A stretch of DNA of 64,000 bases from contig NZ_WITJ01000006.1 of assembly GCF_009601015.1 (NCBI RefSeq), forward strand, positions 62,001-126,000, read 5' to 3'. A program made the translations under genes and the position numbers. Positions 59,956 to 64,000 of the stretch are shown here, one piece after another. Below the pieces are notes generated by a model, which was not told the DNA's origin, did not search any database, and worked only from the letters and a program-made list of their open reading frames with translations. The stretch comes from Lactococcus hircilactis. GTDB taxonomy: Bacteria > Bacillota > Bacilli > Lactobacillales > Streptococcaceae. Position 1 is the first letter of the stretch; each line of letters begins with the position of its first letter.

Positions 59956-60816
59956 TTGATAAAAATTAAAAAATTAATGAATTCAAATGCAGTACTCGCC
60001 GTTGATGATGAAGGGAGTGAGTATATTCTTTTAGGAAAAGGAATAGGATACGGTAAAAAAATAGGCAGTGTCATTGAAGAAAATACTGTAAATCAAAGAT
60101 TTATTCCGCTAAAAAATTCAAACCTTAAAGAGTATATGAGCATTCTGGAAGCAATTCCTCCTGAGCTTTTAGAAATTACTCGGAAAATAGTTTCAATAGC
60201 AGAGCAAGAACTTGAAAAACCATTAAATCCGAGTGTCTATTTTATGTTGGGAGATCATTTAAATTTTGCGATTGAACGTTTGAAAAATAATATTTTTGTA
60301 ACTAATCGAGTTTTTTGGGAAATAAAAAATTATTATCCAAAAGAATTTAAGATTGGAGAATATTCACTAAAACTTTTAAAAAAAGAATTTGGCTTATTTT
60401 TACCAAAGGAGGAGGCAGCGAATATCGCTTTTCATATCATCAATGCGCAAAACTCAGATGAAAACCAAGCAGATGGTATGAATTATGCTAAGTTAATTTC
60501 TTCAGTAAATAATCTGATTAGATACAGTGTTCACGGGGAGCTAGACACAGAAAGCATTAATTATCAGCGTTTTATTTCTCATTTGAAGTTTTTCGCTGAA
60601 AGATTTTTTAACGGAAATCTTTTGAGTGAAGAAAATAATCAATTATTTGAACAAATTACCCTTATGTATCCTAAAGCAACGGAAATTTCTTTTTTGATAA
60701 AGGATCATTTAGAAACCATCTATTCAAAAAAGATTACTATGGATGAAATTACGTATCTCGCGATTCATATTAATCGTTTGTTAAATAGTCAAAAAATAGA
60801 TGGTTTTAATAAATAA
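59956..60816 (+). CDS. licT: BglG/LicT-family transcriptional antiterminator
   Basis: 286 residues: RNA-binding CAT domain (1-55, NSNAVLAVDDEGSEYILLGKG), PRD1 with His101 and His160 (GDHLNFAIER, IAFHIINA) and PRD2 with His209 and His271 (ISHLKFFAERF, AIHINRL), all regulatory phosphorylation sites present. The TTG at 59956 is six bases after GGAG; TTG 59950 is too close to it. It should bind the RAT at 56550 and open the operon when substrate is being imported. Confidence 0.93.
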   Translation: MIKIKKLMNSNAVLAVDDEGSEYILLGKGIGYGKKIGSVIEENTVNQRFIPLKNSNLKEYMSILEAIPPELLEITRKIVSIAEQELEKPLNPSVYFMLGDHLNFAIERLKNNIFVTNRVFWEIKNYYPKEFKIGEYSLKLLKKEFGLFLPKEEAANIAFHIINAQNSDENQADGMNYAKLISSVNNLIRYSVHGELDTESINYQRFISHLKFFAERFFNGNLLSEENNQLFEQITLMYPKATEISFLIKDHLETIYSKKITMDEITYLAIHINRLLNSQKIDGFNK

Positions 60817-60837
60817 TTTCTAAGTTAGCCAGGAGCT

Positions 60838-60887
60838 GTATCCGTCAGTGCTGGTGTGAAACTCACTGCTCTAGCACTGACGGATAC
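60838..60887. repeat. hairpin with palindrome-like arms
   Basis: A 15-bp perfect stem (60838-60852 with 60873-60887) around a 20-base loop. The arms hold CGTCAGTGCT and AGCACTGACG, related to the 14-bp palindrome but with C for T. No T-run follows, so it is not a standard terminator. It lies after the licT gene. Confidence 0.7.
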
Positions 60888-60990
60888 TATGCAGCAATCA
60901 AAGCCAATTAAAAAACAGTTATGCAGGTTTTCGTAAAGTGAAAATCAAAATCAGTATTTTTCATTTCACAAGCAAAAAAATCTCATATCA

Positions 60991-61024
60991 AAAACCTGAT
61001 TTCATCAAAAAATCAGGTTTTTTT
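60991..61024. terminator. bidirectional terminator between licT and rgg
   Basis: AAACCTGATT (60992-61001) pairs with AATCAGGTTT (61011-61020), with A-run left and TTTT right. Confidence 0.85.
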
Positions 61025-61036
61025 CATCAAAATATA

Positions 61037-61921
61037 TCATATGTGATATTTGTTTTTGTAAATTTCAACTTCATTTTTCATGATGTCAGCTAATTTAAAG
61101 CATCCCAATGTTTCAAAAGCGGCAATACACCTTTGGACTTTCTCTAATCGTTCAGGATTTTGTGGCGTCTCGCAAAATTGAAGTAATGCGCTGTGATATT
61201 CTAATCCAGCACGATCATAAAGATTTAAGTCAGAGCTGATATGTGTTTCCAAATAATTCAACCAGCCCTGAACAGGAGAAAAATGCTCGGTTTCAATAAA
61301 GTGACTGATTGTATTTAATAAAGCCAAATTAATTTCTTGTTGTGTTCGTTTGGAGACAATATTTTGATGTTTTGGATAAATCATTTGATTTACTAATGCT
61401 CTAGCTTGTACATCACTAAAAATCTCAGTGGTATTTGAAAATAACCACGCTTCATAAAAACTCCATTCCTTTATTCCACTCAAATAATTTACTAAAAATT
61501 GAATTTCATTTTTTGAGATTTGATAGTTGGGATTAAGACGATGGAGTGCCGCTTTAATATCAATCACATTGAGTTGATAACGTTGATTTTCTAAGTGCTT
61601 CGATTGTTTTTCTATCGCTTCTTTCAGTAAATATTCTAGTTTAGACGTATTTTTATTCCAAAACGCTTGACCGACTTGTCGATTGAAAAAAATATTTTCA
61701 TGATGGAGAAGTGCGATTTCAGAGCGTGTCCGTTCATATTCTTCTACTGAAATGTTGATGGAATCAAGTAAGAAAAAGAGCTTTTCTACTGAAATCATTG
61801 ATTTTCCAGCTTCGAATTTTAAAAGTTGTGGATAAGAGATGTGCTCACCCGCTAAAGCTTTTGCTTCAATATTTTTTGATTGACGCAGTCTTTTCAGCGC
61901 AAGTCCAAAGGATTGATCCAT
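61037..61921 (-). CDS. Rgg/GadR/MutR-family transcriptional regulator
   Basis: 294 residues from the second in-frame ATG (61921), which follows AGAGGA by eight bases; ATG 61939 is the alternative. N-terminal helix-turn-helix (FGLALKRLRQSKNIEAKALAGEHISYPQLLKFEAGKS) followed by a helical TPR-like domain, the Rgg architecture. It is divergent from the HD/MFS genes and shares a 100-base promoter region with them. No short hydrophobic peptide gene is seen beside it, so its signal is unknown. Confidence 0.88.
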   Translation of the reverse strand: MDQSFGLALKRLRQSKNIEAKALAGEHISYPQLLKFEAGKSMISVEKLFFLLDSINISVEEYERTRSEIALLHHENIFFNRQVGQAFWNKNTSKLEYLLKEAIEKQSKHLENQRYQLNVIDIKAALHRLNPNYQISKNEIQFLVNYLSGIKEWSFYEAWLFSNTTEIFSDVQARALVNQMIYPKHQNIVSKRTQQEINLALLNTISHFIETEHFSPVQGWLNYLETHISSDLNLYDRAGLEYHSALLQFCETPQNPERLEKVQRCIAAFETLGCFKLADIMKNEVEIYKNKYHI

Positions 61922-61966
61922 CTGTTTTGTTCCTCTCATATCTGATATTTTTTGATCTCATTTTTA

Positions 61967-61995
61967 TTGAATCTCCGAGTGACATGTATTATTAT
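61967..61995 (+). promoter_or_regulatory. promoter of the HD-MFS genes
   Basis: TTGAAT (61967-61972), 17-base spacer, TATTAT (61990-61995), about 45 bases before the ATG. Confidence 0.65.
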
Positions 61996-62019
61996 ACCAC
62001 TATCAACAGCAGTTGAAAA

Positions 62020-62061
62020 AATTTATAAATAAATGAGGAACATCATGAAAAAAATTGAAAA
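62020..62061 (+). repeat. direct repeat copy 1 over a translation start
   Basis: 42 bases matching 62611-62652 except at two positions; includes the ribosome site and first five codons of the HD gene. Confidence 0.85.
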
Positions 62062-62623
62062 ACAGGTGGATTTTATAAGCGAACTTGAAAAGTTAAAAAT
62101 TGTGACAAGACATAATAAAACGTTAGACGATAGATTTGAAAATAGTGCGGAGCATTCGTGGCAAAGTGCAATCACAGCAGTTATTTTAGAAGAATATTTT
62201 CCGATAACACTAGATATGGAAAAAGTAATGAAAATGTTACTTATCCATGATTTAGGGGAAATTTATGCAGGAGATACTTGGCTTTATGATGACAAAGGAA
62301 AAAAATACGCGCATGAAAAAGAATACTCTTCAATTCACAAAAGTTTAGGAATACTTCCTCAAAAACAAGCGCAAGTTTTGCAACAATTATGGTTAGAATT
62401 TGAAACTGGAAATAGCCCAGAAGCAAGATATGGACGGGTGATAGATGCGTTAATTCCACTGATTAATCATTTAGTGATATCGAAAAAAAATTATAATCCA
62501 GATCAATTAAGTACGGAAATGGTTTTAAAAAAGAAAAAATTTATCGAGAATGAATCTCAAGAGTTGTGGAATCTTGTCTTAAAACTTATCGCATTAAGTG
62601 TCAAAAAGGGAATTTATAAATAA
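62045..62623 (+). CDS. HD-domain phosphohydrolase
   Basis: 192 residues. Metal-binding HD motifs: His37 in AEHSWQSA, His68-Asp69 in LLIHDLGEIYAGD, and a later Asp in RVIDALIP. Similar to YfbR-type 5'-nucleotidases and related HD proteins; substrate unknown. ATG 62045 is after GAGGAAC; an upstream in-frame ATG (62033) overlaps this site. Operon with the MFS gene. Confidence 0.85.
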   Translation: MKKIEKQVDFISELEKLKIVTRHNKTLDDRFENSAEHSWQSAITAVILEEYFPITLDMEKVMKMLLIHDLGEIYAGDTWLYDDKGKKYAHEKEYSSIHKSLGILPQKQAQVLQQLWLEFETGNSPEARYGRVIDALIPLINHLVISKKNYNPDQLSTEMVLKKKKFIENESQELWNLVLKLIALSVKKGIYK

Positions 62624-62652
62624 GAGAGGAACATCATGAAAAAAATTGAAAA
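62611..62652 (+). repeat. direct repeat copy 2 over a translation start
   Basis: Same 42-base element as at 62020, here covering the last codons of the HD gene, the ribosome site and the first codons of the MFS gene, so both proteins begin with the same MKKIEK. Confidence 0.85.
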
Positions 62653-63841
62653 GAAAAATGCAAGTGTATTGATCACAAGCAGTAGTATTTCAAGAGCAGG
62701 GGATATTTTATTTGATTATGCGAGTAATACTTTTTTAGCGAGCATTAATCGTCATTCACTGATGCTTGTGGGAATTTATCAAACACTAGAAAATATGATC
62801 AGTGTTATCTTCAATCTTTTTGGAGGTGTGATTGCTGATCGTTTTCGAAGAAAACGGATCTTAATTCTCACTGACTTTTTCAGTGGATTGACCTGTTTAG
62901 TGGCGGCACTCATCAATGTGAGTCACATCTTAATTTTTGCCATCATTGGTGGCACTGTTGTTTTATCGTTGTTGAGTTCATTTTCAAATCCAGCTTATAA
63001 AGCGATCACTAAAGAAAGTGTTGAAAAAGAGACAATCGCAGAACTTAATTCCAATTTGCAAACGGCAAGTATGATTATGAAAATCTTTATTCCACTTGTT
63101 TCTGTAGGAATTTATCATATTATTGGGATTCATGGAGCGCTTGCTTTAGATGCTGTGTCATTCTTTATTTCTGCAAGCATTGTTTTGCTTATTTCTCCCA
63201 TCATTGAAGAAGTAAAAATGCGTGAAAAATTTTCATTTTCGTTAATTTTTAAAGATCTTGCGAGTGGTTTTACTTATCTTTTTCACAAGAAGCGTATTTT
63301 TATTTTGATTATTTTAGCTGCTTTTGTCAATTTTTTTCTTGCTGCTTATAATCTTCTTTTGCCTTTTGGAAATCAAATGTTTCCAAAAATTATAGGAAAT
63401 ATTTATGGAAGTTATCTCACAGCAGAAGCAGTAGGCGGAATTATTGGTGCAGTCATCAGTGGAAAAATCAATAAAAAAATGGATGTGAATCAACTCATGT
63501 TGTATCTTGGAATTTCAGGAATTTCACTCGGATTAGCTCCAGTGTTTTATCACATTTATCCGACACTATATCTCCTTGTCCTTTCTCCTGCACTTTTTAA
63601 TCTTTTTTTAGCACTTTTTAATATTCAATTTTTTTCTTTTGTTCAAAGAGAAGTTGAGAGTGAATTTTTGGGACGCGTTTTTGGGATTATTTTTACAGTG
63701 GCTATTTTATTTATGCCTCTTGGAACACTCCTTTTTACACTACTTTTAACGCCAAGCTTTGAATATAATTTTCTTTTTGTTGGCATGGGAATATTAATTT
63801 TATCCATTTTGTTTACAAAAATATACCAGAAGTATGCTTAA
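62636..63841 (+). CDS. MFS transporter, enterobactin/macrolide-efflux-like
   Basis: 401 residues with about twelve membrane helices. FGGVIADRFRRKRILILTD near 62-80 is motif A, and SNPAYKAITKE with SVEKETIAELNSN near 118-140 is typical of the MefA/EntS-like exporters. Its RBS and first codons are a copy of the upstream gene's. Exporter for an unknown compound; possibly controlled by the adjacent Rgg regulator. Confidence 0.83.
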   Translation: MKKIEKKNASVLITSSSISRAGDILFDYASNTFLASINRHSLMLVGIYQTLENMISVIFNLFGGVIADRFRRKRILILTDFFSGLTCLVAALINVSHILIFAIIGGTVVLSLLSSFSNPAYKAITKESVEKETIAELNSNLQTASMIMKIFIPLVSVGIYHIIGIHGALALDAVSFFISASIVLLISPIIEEVKMREKFSFSLIFKDLASGFTYLFHKKRIFILIILAAFVNFFLAAYNLLLPFGNQMFPKIIGNIYGSYLTAEAVGGIIGAVISGKINKKMDVNQLMLYLGISGISLGLAPVFYHIYPTLYLLVLSPALFNLFLALFNIQFFSFVQREVESEFLGRVFGIIFTVAILFMPLGTLLFTLLLTPSFEYNFLFVGMGILILSILFTKIYQKYA

Positions 63842-63866
63842 ATTTTACAATCATACAAAAGAAGGT

Positions 63867-63895
63867 TTGAAAAATCAGTAAAATTAAGGTAAAAT
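63867..63895 (+). promoter_or_regulatory. promoter of prs
   Basis: TTGAAA (63867-63872), 17-base spacer, TAAAAT (63890-63895). Confidence 0.75.
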
Positions 63896-63930
63896 AGTAT
63901 TATCTATTTGGAATTAAAGAAAGGCTCTTC

Positions 63931-64000
63931 ATGTCGTATTCAAATTTGAAGTTGTTTGCACTCTCTTCTAACAAAGAACTGGCCCAAAAAGTAGCTAGAG
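63931..64000 (+). CDS. prs: ribose-phosphate pyrophosphokinase, N-terminal end (partial)
   Basis: ATG 63931 after AAAGAAAGG opens a frame to the window edge; the 23 residues MSYSNLKLFALSSNKELAQK and onward match the usual N-terminus of Gram-positive Prs, which makes PRPP from ribose 5-phosphate and ATP. The catalytic parts lie outside the window. Confidence 0.8.
   Translation, partial: MSYSNLKLFALSSNKELAQKVAR

Noticed and set aside
60905-61010. Short hydrophobic signalling peptide gene for the Rgg regulator
   Set aside because: The only short frames near the 3' end of rgg (for example an 18-residue minus-strand frame) are not hydrophobic in the expected way and lack ribosome sites.

Overview
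The window is chromosomal DNA of a low-GC, AT-rich Gram-positive coccus, most probably a Lactococcus (order Lactobacillales). This is inferred from the atpEBFHAGDC operon, a GlnP with two tandem substrate-binding domains fused to its permease, an Rgg-type regulator, a cydABDC cluster, a maltose phosphorylase with a sugar ABC transporter, an L-2-hydroxyisocaproate dehydrogenase, and the strong AAGGAG ribosome sites with frequent TTG/GTG starts. No species is assigned. I see no rRNA, tRNA, CRISPR array, insertion sequence or prophage; the window looks like ordinary chromosome with a few accessory cassettes.

Layout. 1-5.8 kb: maltose/disaccharide operon (GH65 phosphorylase, binding lipoprotein, two permeases, no ATPase) behind a LacI-type operator. 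5.9-8.6 kb, minus strand: Crp/Fnr regulator, MFS transporter, universal stress protein and a small protein. 9-15.5 kb: complete F1Fo ATP synthase operon. 15.5-17.9 kb: a membrane protein, a membrane glycosyltransferase and a secreted/anchored protein of unknown function. 18-21.9 kb: hydroxyisocaproate dehydrogenase and, convergent, glnPQ. 22-28.4 kb: dedA, aroE, aroB, three unrelated genes, aroC. 28.8-34.2 kb: a BceRS-BceAB/YxdJKLM-YxeA-like peptide-response module with a TNACA-N4-TGTAA operator and an extra 43-residue membrane peptide. 34.2-39.1 kb: tyrA, a GNAT, aroA, aroK, pheA, a histidine phosphatase. With aroE/B/C these cover the shikimate pathway from DAHP to chorismate (except 3-dehydroquinase and DAHP synthase) and the first steps to Phe and Tyr. 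39.2-42.8 kb: recD2, a metallophosphoesterase, rpsT. 43-49.2 kb: cytochrome bd oxidase and its CydDC exporter. 49.2-54.8 kb: an autoregulated MarR protein, a second DedA, a MacB-type ABC transporter, a zinc-ribbon protein, an unknown protein, and a DUF1275 membrane protein behind a structured leader. 55-56.4 kb: an MBL hydrolase, tadA and the SRP RNA. 56.5-60.8 kb: beta-glucoside PTS operon with cre, RAT antiterminator/terminator and its own LicT-type antiterminator. 61-63.8 kb: Rgg regulator divergent from an HD protein and an MFS exporter; the window ends in the start of prs.

The most striking signal cuts across these genes: a 14-bp palindrome, TGTCAGTACTGACA (central TA, TG or CA), present in 21 perfect copies plus several decayed ones. 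Twelve copies lie inside coding regions (two alone in each of map, aroC and recD2), using only the two reading frames that avoid its TGA. Nine are intergenic, and most of these sit in longer hairpins whose flanks differ in sequence but stay self-complementary, usually at gene ends where they can act as terminators. It resembles in behaviour the highly iterated palindrome HIP1 of cyanobacteria or the uptake-sequence terminators of Neisseria and Pasteurellaceae, but I know of no described equivalent in this lineage.
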